Below, piece by piece: positions 7,512 to 17,179 of a DNA stretch of 44,062 bases. A program made the translations under genes and the position numbers. Within the stretch, counting starts at the first letter, position 1. Each line of letters starts with the position of its first letter. Under the pieces are notes generated by a model, which searched no databases, had not been told where the DNA came from, and worked only from the letters and a program-made list of their open reading frames with translations. The stretch spans positions 1 through 44,062 of the forward strand of contig CAIXIX010000539.1 in the NCBI GenBank assembly GCA_903919615.1, in the 5' to 3' direction. The stretch is from an uncultured Chthonomonas sp. Its GTDB lineage: Bacteria; Armatimonadota; Chthonomonadetes; Chthonomonadales; Chthonomonadaceae.

Positions 7512-10500
7512 CTACCCTTCCGGCGAGGTGAGCACAATTGTTGAGTCGTGCTGAGTCTCCGTCGATTCCTGCGGCACTCGATACGACACGATGCTGCTAA
7601 TTCCGGCCTCTCGCATCGTAACACCGTACCAGGTTGGCGCGGCCTCCATGGTAACCGGGTTATGAGTAATCAGAATAAACTGACTTCGCTGGCTGAAATC
7701 TTTGATCAGCGCAGTGAACTTATCCACGTTCGCGCCATCGAGAGGCGCATCAACCTCATCTAGGATTACGAATGGGCTTGGCCTAACTGCCAGAAAAGCA
7801 AAAAGCAGCGCAGTTGCGGTGAGGGCACGCTCTCCACCCGAAAGCAAAGATAGATTTTGCGGCTTCTTGCCAGGCGGCTGCGCGATCACATCGATACCGG
7901 TTTCTAGCAGATCTTCTGGTGTTGTAAGCAAAAGCCGAGTAGTGCCGCCACCAAACAGCCGTTCAAATAGCCGCTGAAACTCGACCGAAACAGCTTGGAA
8001 TGTCTCCATGAACACACCGCGGGTACTCTCGTCAATTTCCGAAATTGTGTTCAGCAGCGATTCACGTGCTGTCTCTAAATCGGTGCGCTGCGCGCTCATC
8101 TCTGCATACCGCTCGGTCCGGGTTGCATACTCTTCGATAGCACCCAGGTTTACACTGCTCATCGCCTTCAGTTCACGACGCAGCCGACCCACCTCCATCG
8201 ATGTATTCTTATCGAGGGGAGTGTCATCTGGACGGGACAGCGCGTCTTCCCTGGAAATGCCGTACTGCTCTTGCAGTCGAGTGAGTGAGTTGTTAGAATC
8301 GCTCTCGCTCCGGGCAATCCGGACTTCTGCGTCGTGAATGCTCTGACGAAGCGTTTCTCGTGTCTGGTTGATGGTTCTCATCTTGCTTCCGGCTGCCTGG
8401 CTCTCCAGCAGGCACGACTGGCGCCGCTGCCGACACGCTTCGTACACATCGCTAGCGACCTGAAGCCGTTCACGGTCGCCATCAAGTCTGTCTGTCAGTG
8501 AGTGTCGTTCCGCCTCGGATTCATTGCTTTCGGTTTCCGATGCATCACGCAGACGTATCTTCTGTGTCTGCTGCTCTTCAAGTAGGGCCAGAGATGCCCG
8601 ATCGGCTGCTATCGACCGCGTCAGCGCTTCGCGTTCGGCCTTTAGCCTGCTGATCTCAACCTCCAGCCTCACGGCCACACCTCGGCGCTCATCCCTGCGC
8701 ACCGTCAGTTGAGATGCCTCCTCACCCAGCGCTACAATGGCAGTATCTGCCTGCGCGCTCTCCCGTCGGTCGGCCTCGAGCAGCGCAGTCAGGCGCACAA
8801 CCTCCTGCTCCTGAGTGCGCAGGTTTACAGTAAGCTGCCCATGTTGTTGGGTTCCGTCGGAAAGCTCTCGGTCGATGCGAGTCCTATCACGCCCAGACGC
8901 TGCCAGCGCTGCATCAAGCCGAGCAAGCTCGGCTCGAGCTGTCGAACGCTCTCGAAGAATTGCTGCACGCTCCTGTTCACCCTGCTGGAGCGAGGCAATG
9001 TGCGCCTCTGTGGCGGCGTCGAGGCGTCCGACTTCCGCGCGAGTAACCGGCAATTCCGCGCTAAGATCGTCGATCTCACCTTTGCGGCCAACAAGATGTG
9101 CGCCCCGCCCTTGCAGCGAGCCCCCGCTAAGCGCCCCACCGGGAGAAAGAACTTCACCCTCTATGGTAACAATCCGACTCCAGCCCCCACCCTGCCTCGA
9201 AACCCGAATCGCATCATCCATGGTATCGACGACGAGCACTCTAGAAAGCAGCAGCTCAAGTACTGCCTGGTATTCGCGATCACACTCCACGATGTCTGCT
9301 GCATTATGAACGGTGATGCCGGGGATACTCGGTGCGTGTGCCCGCGCGCTGGGCCGCAGTAGCGGGAGGGGCAAGAACGTTGCACGGCCGGCTCTGTTTC
9401 GCTTGAGCCATTCAATGCCCGCCTTTGCTTCAGCCTCAGTATGAGTTACTATATCCTGCAGGCTCCCGCCCAATGCCACCTCAATGGCAATGCGGTACCG
9501 CTCAGGAACGGTTAGAAGATCAACGACCGCAGTGTAATTGCCATTGATCTGCCTTGAGCGGCTGGCATTCAGAACGGCACGAACCCCCTGGTAGAAGCCA
9601 TCGTGATTGTCCTGCAGATCTTTCAGGGTTTGAAGCTTTGCGGCTTGCTCAGCGCCCAAGCGGCGCGCTGCATCCAGACTTGTACGCAGCGATCTTAGCT
9701 CATCCTGCTGCCGCTCGAGGCGCGCTGAAACAGCCTCTTCAAGAGCATTCAGGCGCCCCTGTTCAGCCAAAACAGAGTCGCGTTCAGCAGAAATCTCACC
9801 ATTGCGATCATTGGCTTCTGACAGGGATTGTTGGAGCTCGACGATTGTGGAATTGACTGCAGAGATTCGCGCCGAAAAGTCCTTAATCCGATCCTGGGCA
9901 GTGTTCAGCGCACCTTCGCGCGCGCCTCGTTCAGCAACAAGACGCACGCGCATCGTCTGGCGCTCCTGCTCCTTGCGCGCCGCATCATCAAGCGCCTTGT
10001 CCAGCTCCGTCAGGGCTGCGCGGTGTCCGGCCCAGTCTGCCTTGAGAGCATTTTCGTCCCGATCGACCTTGTCCCGTTCACTTTGGTCGAACTCAATGGA
10101 ATCCGCAAGCTTCTCAATCTGCTGACTAATGTGCCTCAAATCGATGTCAAGCTGATCGCGAGTTCGGCCTGTGCTAGAGGATCGTTCTGCAAGTACGGCT
10201 AGTCGACTTTCGACCCGATCAACTCCGGCTCGAGCTGCCTGTTGCTCCTTGAGCGCTGCATCAAGCTCTCCATCCATGCGGGCGAGTTCATCATTCAGTA
10301 GTGCTGCTGAACTCTCTAGGCTCATCGCCTCAGTATTAAGTGTCTCAAGCTGAACTGTATCGTTTGTACGCTCCTGCCGCGAAGCGTCGAGCTCATAATC
10401 TGCCTTCTGGAACTCGGCAACCAGCATGCCAACTTCGATCTCGTGAAGCCGCTCCTGGAGAAGTAGGTAGCGGCGCGCCTCTTCTGCCTGCCGTTCCAAA

Positions 10501-11111
10501 GGCTCGAGACCGCTTTCAATCTCCTGCATAATATCGCGAACGCGTGTGAGATTGTCTTCGGCGTTATCTAGCCGCCGTAAAGCATCCTTTTTCCGAACCC
10601 GGTACTTCTTGATTCCAGCAGCTTCTTCGAACAGCTCACGGCGATCTTCGGCGCGCGCTGAAAGCACAGCATCAATCTCACTCTGACTTACAAAGGAGTA
10701 CGCACCTTTACCCATCCCTGTGTCAAGAAATAGCTCGACGATGTCCTTAAGCCGGCAGGGTGCGTTGTTCAGTAGATACTGGCTTTCACCAGATCGGTAT
10801 ACGCGTCGGGTAACAACTACCTCGTTAAACTCAATGGGAAGGGTCTTGTCGCTGTTATCGATGGTAAGGCGAACTTCCGCCATTCCTAGAGGCTTTCGCC
10901 GATCAGAACCAGAAAAAATCATATCCTGCGACGACGTTCCGCGGAGCAGCCTCGGGTTCTGTTCCCCAAGCACCCATAGCAGGGCATCTACAATGTTAGA
11001 TTTGCCGCTGCCGTTTGGGCCAACAATTGCGGTTAGGCCGCCGTCAATCTCAATCTCGGTTTTTTCTGCAAAAGTCTTAAAACCAAGAATCCGGAGCTGT
11101 TTAAGTTGCAC
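7512..11111 (-). CDS. smc: Chromosome segregation protein SMC
   Basis: SMC homodimers load onto DNA with ScpA/ScpB and extrude or tether loops during chromosome segregation. The 1199-residue length is standard. Walker A GPNGSGKS is at residues 31-38, followed by the Q-loop region. Two long coiled coils flank a hinge with the glycine-rich VALGGSLQDIV and GGALSGGSLQGRGAHLVGRK segments. The C-terminal head has the ABC signature LSLLSGGERALTATALLFAF and Walker B PFVILDEVDAPLDGAN. Translation starts with GTG behind AAGGGA. The D-lyxose-isomerase-like gene lies upstream and the propeller-like gene downstream; scpA, ftsY and rnc, the usual partners, are not in view. Confidence 0.97.
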   Translation of the reverse strand: MQLKQLRILGFKTFAEKTEIEIDGGLTAIVGPNGSGKSNIVDALLWVLGEQNPRLLRGTSSQDMIFSGSDRRKPLGMAEVRLTIDNSDKTLPIEFNEVVVTRRVYRSGESQYLLNNAPCRLKDIVELFLDTGMGKGAYSFVSQSEIDAVLSARAEDRRELFEEAAGIKKYRVRKKDALRRLDNAEDNLTRVRDIMQEIESGLEPLERQAEEARRYLLLQERLHEIEVGMLVAEFQKADYELDASRQERTNDTVQLETLNTEAMSLESSAALLNDELARMDGELDAALKEQQAARAGVDRVESRLAVLAERSSSTGRTRDQLDIDLRHISQQIEKLADSIEFDQSERDKVDRDENALKADWAGHRAALTELDKALDDAARKEQERQTMRVRLVAERGAREGALNTAQDRIKDFSARISAVNSTIVELQQSLSEANDRNGEISAERDSVLAEQGRLNALEEAVSARLERQQDELRSLRTSLDAARRLGAEQAAKLQTLKDLQDNHDGFYQGVRAVLNASRSRQINGNYTAVVDLLTVPERYRIAIEVALGGSLQDIVTHTEAEAKAGIEWLKRNRAGRATFLPLPLLRPSARAHAPSIPGITVHNAADIVECDREYQAVLELLLSRVLVVDTMDDAIRVSRQGGGWSRIVTIEGEVLSPGGALSGGSLQGRGAHLVGRKGEIDDLSAELPVTRAEVGRLDAATEAHIASLQQGEQERAAILRERSTARAELARLDAALAASGRDRTRIDRELSDGTQQHGQLTVNLRTQEQEVVRLTALLEADRRESAQADTAIVALGEEASQLTVRRDERRGVAVRLEVEISRLKAEREALTRSIAADRASLALLEEQQTQKIRLRDASETESNESEAERHSLTDRLDGDRERLQVASDVYEACRQRRQSCLLESQAAGSKMRTINQTRETLRQSIHDAEVRIARSESDSNNSLTRLQEQYGISREDALSRPDDTPLDKNTSMEVGRLRRELKAMSSVNLGAIEEYATRTERYAEMSAQRTDLETARESLLNTISEIDESTRGVFMETFQAVSVEFQRLFERLFGGGTTRLLLTTPEDLLETGIDVIAQPPGKKPQNLSLLSGGERALTATALLFAFLAVRPSPFVILDEVDAPLDGANVDKFTALIKDFSQRSQFILITHNPVTMEAAPTWYGVTMREAGISSIVSYRVPQESTETQHDSTIVLTSPEG

Positions 11112-11287
11112 TCAACTGTCCCTTATCGATCGATCTGATTTCCTGCGTTCAGCTCGGCCCCATGTCAACTGTTTTCCGGACAGTCTGATTAATCAGCTGT
11201 TCAAACGAAAGTTGGATATAGCCTCTCCCAAGTAGAGCGACAAACGGAAGAGGCCATGAATATGAATGGACGATGTTAACAAAAGAG
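11112..11287. promoter_or_regulatory. Leader region upstream of smc
   Basis: This 176-nt spacer lies between the cupin stop and the smc start. It contains the palindrome CTGATTAATCAG near 11184-11195 and ATCGATCGAT near 11126-11135, either of which could be an operator. No clear -35/-10 pair is visible. Confidence 0.3.
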
Positions 11288-11830
11288 TCAGGCAACTTCA
11301 GTCGCGCGCTGAATCTCCGGATCCTGAAAAACATCGTACTCGTCTCGGCTCTTAGTCGAAAACTCACTCACTACTGCGCCATCGGGACCGCTCTGGAACC
11401 AGTGGCGTATTCCCGGACTCAACGTGTATTGATCACCTGGATTCAGAACGACTTCGTGCCACACCGTATAGTGCGCCTCTCTGCCGGCTGGCGGAGCTGC
11501 CTTTGGGTTCTCTGTTGGTTTTCCCTCTACATAGAGATATACGACGCCCCACCGGCACCGAAAAGTCTCTTCCTTGCCTGGATCATCGGCTACAGGAGGA
11601 TGACGATGCTCCGGGCAGGTCTGACGCGGAAACATCACGAGCTCTTTGGCACAGCACCGATCCGTGTTAATGTAGACCACGATTTCGAGCCCTGTGGAAT
11701 CCAGCTCTGAAAGTCCGAAATCTGCAATTTCAATTTCATTGCGCTCATCGGCGGTAAGCGCAATGCCAGCACGGTCCAGATATCCAAGAGCCCTGTTCCT
11801 TGCTTCGTCCAATTGCACAGTCGTAATCAT
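11288..11830 (-). CDS. D-lyxose ketol-isomerase-like cupin
   Basis: The 180-residue protein matches from memory the D-lyxose isomerase cupin family (YdaE-like), which interconverts D-lyxose and D-xylulose. Characteristic stretches are IADFGLSELDSTGLEIVVYI, CCAKELVMFPRQTCPEHRHPP and EETFRCRWGVVYLYVEG. The expected metal ligands are present: H75, H77, E88 and H143. A GGAGG site stands 6 nt before the ATG. No pentose kinase or transporter is adjacent, so the physiological substrate is open. It is transcribed away from the GNAT gene across a 94-nt divergent spacer. Confidence 0.82.
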   Translation of the reverse strand: MITTVQLDEARNRALGYLDRAGIALTADERNEIEIADFGLSELDSTGLEIVVYINTDRCCAKELVMFPRQTCPEHRHPPVADDPGKEETFRCRWGVVYLYVEGKPTENPKAAPPAGREAHYTVWHEVVLNPGDQYTLSPGIRHWFQSGPDGAVVSEFSTKSRDEYDVFQDPEIQRATEVA

Positions 11831-11924
11831 TTTGTGCCTCCGTTGGGGCTGCGCGACATCACGCCCCAGAATTGTGCGTATTAGTTATATAGCCAATCTG
11901 GCAGTATATTCCCCGGAGAAACCG

Positions 11925-12611
11925 TTGTCAAGACGCGAATCCACTGCGATACCATTCGAACCTTGCCCAATAAAGATTCGATACGCTGCACGAGCCGACG
12001 CACAACAGATTGCCAGCATCCTCACATCTGCATTTCCCGGCCTAATTGCCAGTATCTTCCTCACCACATCCAGAGAACGATGCATCGAAATGCTGGCAGA
12101 AACTGTGAGAGAAGGTATCGTCAGTATCGATACCATCCTGGTTGCAGAGAAGGCTAACTTAGTTGTTGGAGTTGCAATCCTTCAGGTCCGCTCCCCGATC
12201 GTCAGGGGAAGCTACAAACGATTTTTCGAAGTAATCAGAAACAGGGCAGGGCACACACGGGCGGTTCTCGCATGCATCGGTGGCTTTCAATATCGAGTTT
12301 TCGACTCTCGAACACCGTATGCTCCAGATCTTGCATACATCGAGGCTATTGCAGTTTCCGAACTCCATCGGCGCATGGGAGTGGGTACAGCGCTAATGAA
12401 TCAAATTGAGCGAGAGGCGGCCAGGTGGCAGGTTTCGCGCGTCGCTCTACACGTCATCTCAAAGCGAGAAGAGGCACGGCGGATGTATGAGCGATTTGGA
12501 TATCGCCTGTGGCGCCCAGTTCCACTGTTTCCAGTTCGAACATATCTGTCGAGATGGAGTTCGACGCTCTCTGCTAGCCTCATGATAAAGAGTCTAGAGC
12601 GGCTCGATTAG
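11925..12611 (+). CDS. GNAT-family N-acetyltransferase
   Basis: The 228-residue product has the GNAT fold: an N-terminal beta-alpha unit (IRYAARADAQQIASILTSAF), the core strand AYIEAIAVSELHR, and the acetyl-CoA loop RRMGVGTALMNQIEREA, followed by VALHVISKREEARRMYERFG typical of RimI-like enzymes. The acceptor could be a protein N-terminus or a small amine. I chose TTG 11925 because GGAG at 11915-11918 is spaced 6 nt before it; the reading frame stays open further upstream only because it runs antisense to the cupin gene. Its 3' end overlaps the convergent DUF2252 gene by 4 bases. Confidence 0.8.
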   Translation: MSRRESTAIPFEPCPIKIRYAARADAQQIASILTSAFPGLIASIFLTTSRERCIEMLAETVREGIVSIDTILVAEKANLVVGVAILQVRSPIVRGSYKRFFEVIRNRAGHTRAVLACIGGFQYRVFDSRTPYAPDLAYIEAIAVSELHRRMGVGTALMNQIEREAARWQVSRVALHVISKREEARRMYERFGYRLWRPVPLFPVRTYLSRWSSTLSASLMIKSLERLD

Positions 12612-13699
12612 AGTTTATCCGACTGGAACTTCTTCCAACTAATGAAATCAGTCTGGATCGACGCTAGCATGCCAGTCACAACCGGTTCGTACCAGCCCGC
12701 CTTGCGCCTTTCAATATCTGCAATAATCGCAGCCTGCGCGCCTTCCGTTCCCGCATGCACATTCGCCAACTCCTGCCCCATTGCCTTTAGTATGTGCGCT
12801 TCATCACGTTCTTGAGGCAGCGAAGCGAGCTCAATTCTTGAACAGTCTGGAGCCAGTCTTCGAACAATCCAATGGCTCTGTAAGCTTACAAGCGGATCAC
12901 AACAGCGAACTGCCCGATCCAATATCGCCTGATAAAGGATCTCTATTGATCCGGCCTCATCGTGAGTCCAGGCGATTGCAGGAGGTACAAGTGCCTTTGC
13001 TTCGCGAGCAATGAGCCCTCCCTGATAACATGCGATTGCGACAAAACGCGCGTGCCCCAGACTGCCGATTCCCGCAACACGATTCCTCACAGAGTACGTC
13101 AGATTGCGCTGAGGTAGCATTCGCTCAAGGGCCACGACTGCGGCGATTGGCGCTGGGGATTTTGTAGGTTCTAAAGCCAGCATCTTCTTCCAGAAATGCG
13201 CCGGATCGCGAAGGCTGTTAAGCGCCAGAGGGCGCATCCACGCATGGTTTTCTGCAAGAACAAATGGAGTGGCGCCGCGCTTTAATTGAGTAGTGTAACC
13301 GTCGATTATGGCTGCAAATGCCGTTGCCGTGGAAAGCTTTAGGCTGTCCTCATCTATTGCAAGCGAAACACTTACCATAAGGCGGACGAGGTCGAGCGTA
13401 TACGGAACGTGGCACGCTTCGTCGAAATCATTGACGCCCCAGGCTAAGCGCCCCTCTGCATCACGCCATGTACCATAATTCTCAACATGAATGTCTCCGA
13501 CGCCAAGCACAACCGGCGCGTCGGCCACATGTCCTGCTTTATCGCGCCATAACTGGCACCATCTAGAAAATGTTGCGCGCATGAATGGAAACGGGCCAGA
13601 TGCCATGATCTTGTGTTTGGTTTCAAGATCGGTGGGAACCAGGTTAGTATATCGGGTTAGCCAGGACTCGTACTCCCTGGTTGCGGTAACTATATCCAA
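12608..13699 (-). CDS. DUF2252 family protein
   Basis: The 363-residue protein fits DUF2252, whose fold resembles aminoglycoside/choline phosphotransferases. LGVGDIHVENYGTWRDAEG recalls the kinase-like GDxHxxN catalytic loop, and WGVNDFDEA supplies the DFDE-type metal-binding motif. Activity and substrate for this family are not established. TTG is the start, directly behind a strong GGAGGAGAGA site. The gene is divergent from mgtC, with 125 nt between starts, and it overlaps the GNAT gene tail to tail. Confidence 0.85.
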   Translation of the reverse strand: MDIVTATREYESWLTRYTNLVPTDLETKHKIMASGPFPFMRATFSRWCQLWRDKAGHVADAPVVLGVGDIHVENYGTWRDAEGRLAWGVNDFDEACHVPYTLDLVRLMVSVSLAIDEDSLKLSTATAFAAIIDGYTTQLKRGATPFVLAENHAWMRPLALNSLRDPAHFWKKMLALEPTKSPAPIAAVVALERMLPQRNLTYSVRNRVAGIGSLGHARFVAIACYQGGLIAREAKALVPPAIAWTHDEAGSIEILYQAILDRAVRCCDPLVSLQSHWIVRRLAPDCSRIELASLPQERDEAHILKAMGQELANVHAGTEGAQAAIIADIERRKAGWYEPVVTGMLASIQTDFISWKKFQSDKL

Positions 13700-13824
13700 T
13701 CTCTCCTCCAGCGCTCGCGCAGGATAGCGGTTTACACTAAGCGAATGTTAAGCTATCGCAGTATTACGTGATACCACACCCAACGGTAACTTTCGACAAC
13801 TTCACGCTATTACGGAGATCCGCT

Positions 13825-14553
13825 TTGGATACCAACATCTTCTTTGGGCTTCATATCGAGCCGCTTACCATACCTGGCAAGATCGCAGTTTTGCTACTTG
13901 CCGTGTCGTTGGGCGGTGTGATTGGGCTGGAGAGGCAGTGGCGCGGAAATGCAGCTGGATTGCGTACACACGTATTGGTTTGCCTGGGTTCAACGGTAAT
14001 CACTCTTGCCAGCGTGGAAATTGGGCTTGGAGTTCGTGGCGGTATGCGCGGAGACCCGGGGCACATCGCAGCGCAAATCGTATCCGGAGTCGGTTTCCTC
14101 GGCGCTGGAGCGATCATGCGAGAGGGTTTGAGCGTTCGCGGAATTACTACAGCGGCCAGTATCTGGACGACTGCAGGAATTGGAATCGCTCTTGGTGCAA
14201 GTCCGAGGCTGGGCGAACTTGCGGTGATCGCAACAATCATTTCGTTGGGAACACTGGTGCCTCTCGGGTGGGTGGAAAAGCGCTTTCACCTTAAACAGAC
14301 TACGAAGGTGCTTATTGTCGAGGTTCTGGAAGCGGAGCATGGGCCATCGAGGGTTCTGGACCTGTTAGAGACGCTTAATATTACGGTTCAGAGCGTTCAA
14401 TCCCAAGCTGGAGACGCTACGATACACAAGCCTTCAATCGGTCCAACCCGGAACATGAGGATGTCCATTACGATGCCAACAGCGTTCCAAACAAGCAGGC
14501 TTGTTACTCCACTGACCGAACTCAGCGGAGTAGTTGCATTTGAAATTGAATGA
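13825..14553 (+). CDS. mgtC: MgtC/SapB-family membrane protein
   Basis: The protein has the MgtC family's hydrophobic N-terminal half: LLLAVSLGGVIGLERQWRGN, AAGLRTHVLVCLGSTVITLAS, and GFLGAGAIMREGLSVRGITT with ASIWTTAGIGIALGA. It is followed by a soluble ACT-like C-terminal domain. Relatives modulate magnesium homeostasis or inhibit the F-ATPase in intracellular pathogens; in environmental bacteria the role is uncertain. I prefer TTG 13825 (242 residues), which has GGAG seven bases upstream. A GTG at 13768 in the same frame would add 19 residues without a good site. Confidence 0.88.
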   Translation: MDTNIFFGLHIEPLTIPGKIAVLLLAVSLGGVIGLERQWRGNAAGLRTHVLVCLGSTVITLASVEIGLGVRGGMRGDPGHIAAQIVSGVGFLGAGAIMREGLSVRGITTAASIWTTAGIGIALGASPRLGELAVIATIISLGTLVPLGWVEKRFHLKQTTKVLIVEVLEAEHGPSRVLDLLETLNITVQSVQSQAGDATIHKPSIGPTRNMRMSITMPTAFQTSRLVTPLTELSGVVAFEIE

Positions 14554-14710
14554 TAAATAATGAACCCCCATTGTGCCCTGCGCGCGTTATGACTGTCGGG
14601 AGTAAAACTGTTGTCTGTTTGCTGCAGAAGGTAACCCGTGCATAAATGTTGAACTAAATATGCGAATTAACGGGGTAAGGTCTTACGTCTTTACCATCGC
14701 GGAGGTCTCC

Positions 14711-15868
14711 ATGGCAGCGGATAAAGTGCGGTTCGGGGTTATCGGTACGGGAGGAATGGGTTCGGGGCACTGTCGCACGATCCCAAGCATACCTGAGACG
14801 GAACTGACGGCGATTTGTGATATCAACCCCGACACGCGGGCGGCGCTCTCTGAGAAACATGGTGTCCCCGCATTTGCTACGCATACGGAACTGCTTGATA
14901 GCGGGCTCGTAGACGCTGTTACCATCGCGACACCACACTATTTTCACCCACCTATCGCAATTGAGGCTTTCAGCAAAGGCATCCATGTGCTGTCGGAAAA
15001 GCCGCTGGCCGTCACGGTTAGCGCTGTAGATGCGATGATTGCTGCAGCAAGAGCCTCCGGACTAAAGTTCGGCGTAATGTACCAAATGAGAGGTGAGCCT
15101 CAGAACCAGGCAGCCCGAAAAATCGTTGAGTCCGGTGTGTTGGGCGATGTCTACCGCACAAGCCTTGTCATGGCGTGGTACCGAAGCCAGGCCTACTATA
15201 ACTCCGGTGGCTGGCGTGCGACGTGGATAGGTGAAGGCGGTGGGGTTCTGATTAACCAGGCGCCACACTATCTCGATCTTTTCAGCTGGCTCGGTGGCCT
15301 GCCGACTTCGATCACTGCACAGACTCGCACGCGGCTGCATAACATTGAAGTTGAGGATGAAGCCTTTGCGACGCTTGAGTACGCAAATGGCGCTCACGGG
15401 TACCTTTACGCCAGCACCACCGAAATGCCGAATAATAATAAGCTTGAGGTATGTGGCGACAAGGGCAAACTTATACTCGATAACGGGGACATCAAACTGT
15501 ATACTCTGGATGGGTCTCTGCGAGACTTTACTCAGACTTGCGAGTCTATGTGGGGATCGCCAACAGTGACCGAAACACCTGTCGACGTGAAGGTTCAGGC
15601 CGAGGACGAGATTAAGGGGCATGCAGCGATTACACGTAACTTTGCGCGATCAATACTGTTTGGCGAGGAGTTAATCGCCCCCGGGTATGACGGAATAAAT
15701 GCGGTTGAACTTATTAATGGCATGATTCTTTCGAGCAAAACGGGCAAGACAGTAAGCGTGCCAGTGGATCGCGCCGCATACGATCACATCCTTGAAGAGC
15801 TAAAGGCGACATCCATATCGAAGGGCGAGGTCAAGGAACAGCGGATCACCGACCCAAACTTCGTTTAA
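14711..15868 (+). CDS. Gfo/Idh/MocA-family oxidoreductase
   Basis: From ATG 14711 the product is 385 residues and begins directly with the Rossmann strand VRFGVIGTGGMGSGH. VLSEKPLAVTV holds the catalytic Lys motif, and EGGGVLINQAPHYLDLFSWLGG is typical of the inositol/sugar dehydrogenase C-terminal domain. GGAGG five bases upstream supports this start over an ATG at 14660. It differs clearly from the oxidoreductase at 707-1687 and is not a recent duplicate. The dCTP deaminase gene begins 6 nt after its stop, so the two are probably co-transcribed, though no metabolic link is obvious. Confidence 0.86.
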   Translation: MAADKVRFGVIGTGGMGSGHCRTIPSIPETELTAICDINPDTRAALSEKHGVPAFATHTELLDSGLVDAVTIATPHYFHPPIAIEAFSKGIHVLSEKPLAVTVSAVDAMIAAARASGLKFGVMYQMRGEPQNQAARKIVESGVLGDVYRTSLVMAWYRSQAYYNSGGWRATWIGEGGGVLINQAPHYLDLFSWLGGLPTSITAQTRTRLHNIEVEDEAFATLEYANGAHGYLYASTTEMPNNNKLEVCGDKGKLILDNGDIKLYTLDGSLRDFTQTCESMWGSPTVTETPVDVKVQAEDEIKGHAAITRNFARSILFGEELIAPGYDGINAVELINGMILSSKTGKTVSVPVDRAAYDHILEELKATSISKGEVKEQRITDPNFV

Positions 15869-15874
15869 TGAAGC

Positions 15875-17125
15875 ATGACCAAATCCAACACGTACTCTCA
15901 AAATAACGGCGTATACCCGTCTCAGTGGATACGACGCGCAATAGCAAACGGCATTATTTCTGCCGATTTTGGCATTGAGCCCGGTCAGGTACAGCCCAAT
16001 AGCCTGGACTTGCGGCTTGGCTCAGTTGCCTACCGCGTCCAATGCAGCCTGCTTCCAGGTGAAGAGGGCATCCATAAGAAACTGGAGCGTTTCAAGTGGT
16101 ATGAAACCCCAGTGAGCGCCGAAGGCCTGGTCTTGGAACGCAATCAGGCTTACATCTTTCCGCTCTGCGAAAGGCTTAACTTACCGGCTGAGGTTTACGC
16201 CAGAGCAAATCCGAAGAGCACTACTGGCCGGCTCGACGTTTTCACGCGACTTGTGCCCGAGTTCGGACACACCTTCGATGAGGTGATATCAGGATATTGC
16301 GGGCCGCTCTTTCTCGAAGTGGTTCCGCGATCCTTTCCAATCCGAGTGCGGCAAGGCGATTCGCTTGCCCAAATACGGTTTCAGTGTGGTGATCCGCAGC
16401 TCAATCAACAGCAAACAATCGATCTGCTCAACTCTGAAGCAGTTCTGTTTACTCATGAGATGGAACAGCTTCGAGCAGTAGATGTGGTGAAACCGCCGGC
16501 AGTTGGAGTCGTACTCTCGATCAGTCTATCGAGACGGCACGAATCTGCGAAACGATCCGAGTCGACCGTAGGATATCAGGCTCGCAAAAATACTTCACCG
16601 ATCGACCTTCGCGCGATCGGAAAGGCGACGATACGAAACTACTGGGACCGAATATACGACGACAGCAAGCCAGTCATTTTAGAACCGGACGAGTTTTACA
16701 TATTCGCTTCTAAGGAGCTTGTTCGGCTTCCGCCAGAATATTGCGCTGAAATGGTTCCGTTTGATGCTGGCAGTGGTGAAGTTCGAACGCACTATGCGGG
16801 CTTTTTTGACTCTGGATTCGGTTATTCTAGTGTCCGATCGCCGGAGTCGACAGCTGCTGCTGTAGTTCTTGAAGTTCGCAGTCGCGACGTCCCATTTCTG
16901 ATCGAAGACGGCCAGAGCCTGTTCCGAGTCAATCTGCTTCGATGCACCGAACCTCCAGATCTGCTGTACGGTTCGGATCTCGGGTCAAACTATCAATCCC
17001 AACGACTTCGCCTCAGCAAGCAGTTTACTGCTCCTGCAGATCGCGAGATCGAACTACATGTGGAGATTGAGCCCTGTGAGGCTCCAGAAAATCTCCAGCC
17101 CGAATTGGATTTTAGCGCCGTCTAA
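15875..17125 (+). CDS. dcd: Two-domain 2'-deoxycytidine-5'-triphosphate deaminase
   Basis: dCTP deaminase supplies dUTP for thymidylate synthesis. This 416-residue protein belongs to the long DCD type, in which two dUTPase-like jelly rolls are fused. The first half has NSLDLRLG (42-49), YARANPKSTTGRLDVF (108-123), and GYCGPLFLEVVPRSFPIRV with the following LAQIRF. The second half repeats the pattern with AEMVPFDAGSGEVRTHYAGF, FDSGFGYSSV and VVLEVRSRDVPFLIEDGQ. The common single-domain Dcd is about 190 residues. The start ATG has only a weak ribosome binding site, and translation may be coupled to the upstream gene. Confidence 0.85.
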   Translation: MTKSNTYSQNNGVYPSQWIRRAIANGIISADFGIEPGQVQPNSLDLRLGSVAYRVQCSLLPGEEGIHKKLERFKWYETPVSAEGLVLERNQAYIFPLCERLNLPAEVYARANPKSTTGRLDVFTRLVPEFGHTFDEVISGYCGPLFLEVVPRSFPIRVRQGDSLAQIRFQCGDPQLNQQQTIDLLNSEAVLFTHEMEQLRAVDVVKPPAVGVVLSISLSRRHESAKRSESTVGYQARKNTSPIDLRAIGKATIRNYWDRIYDDSKPVILEPDEFYIFASKELVRLPPEYCAEMVPFDAGSGEVRTHYAGFFDSGFGYSSVRSPESTAAAVVLEVRSRDVPFLIEDGQSLFRVNLLRCTEPPDLLYGSDLGSNYQSQRLRLSKQFTAPADREIELHVEIEPCEAPENLQPELDFSAV

Positions 17126-17179
17126 GTCTGGCTATCCTTTTGTACTCGACCCGTTCTTGCACTGACAGGAAATACTTTT

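Noticed and set aside
8709-9362. Long plus-strand open frames across the smc gene
   Set aside because: They are antisense shadows of an unmistakable 1199-residue SMC; they lack ribosome binding sites and recognisable domains.
11694-11924. N-terminal extension of the GNAT gene
   Set aside because: The open frame runs antisense through the lyxose-isomerase-like gene and lacks a ribosome binding site; TTG 11925 has a well-placed GGAG.
11925-14553. Defence island formed by GNAT, DUF2252 and MgtC
   Set aside because: The three genes differ in orientation, and none has nuclease, toxin or sensor domains; this is ordinary mixed content.
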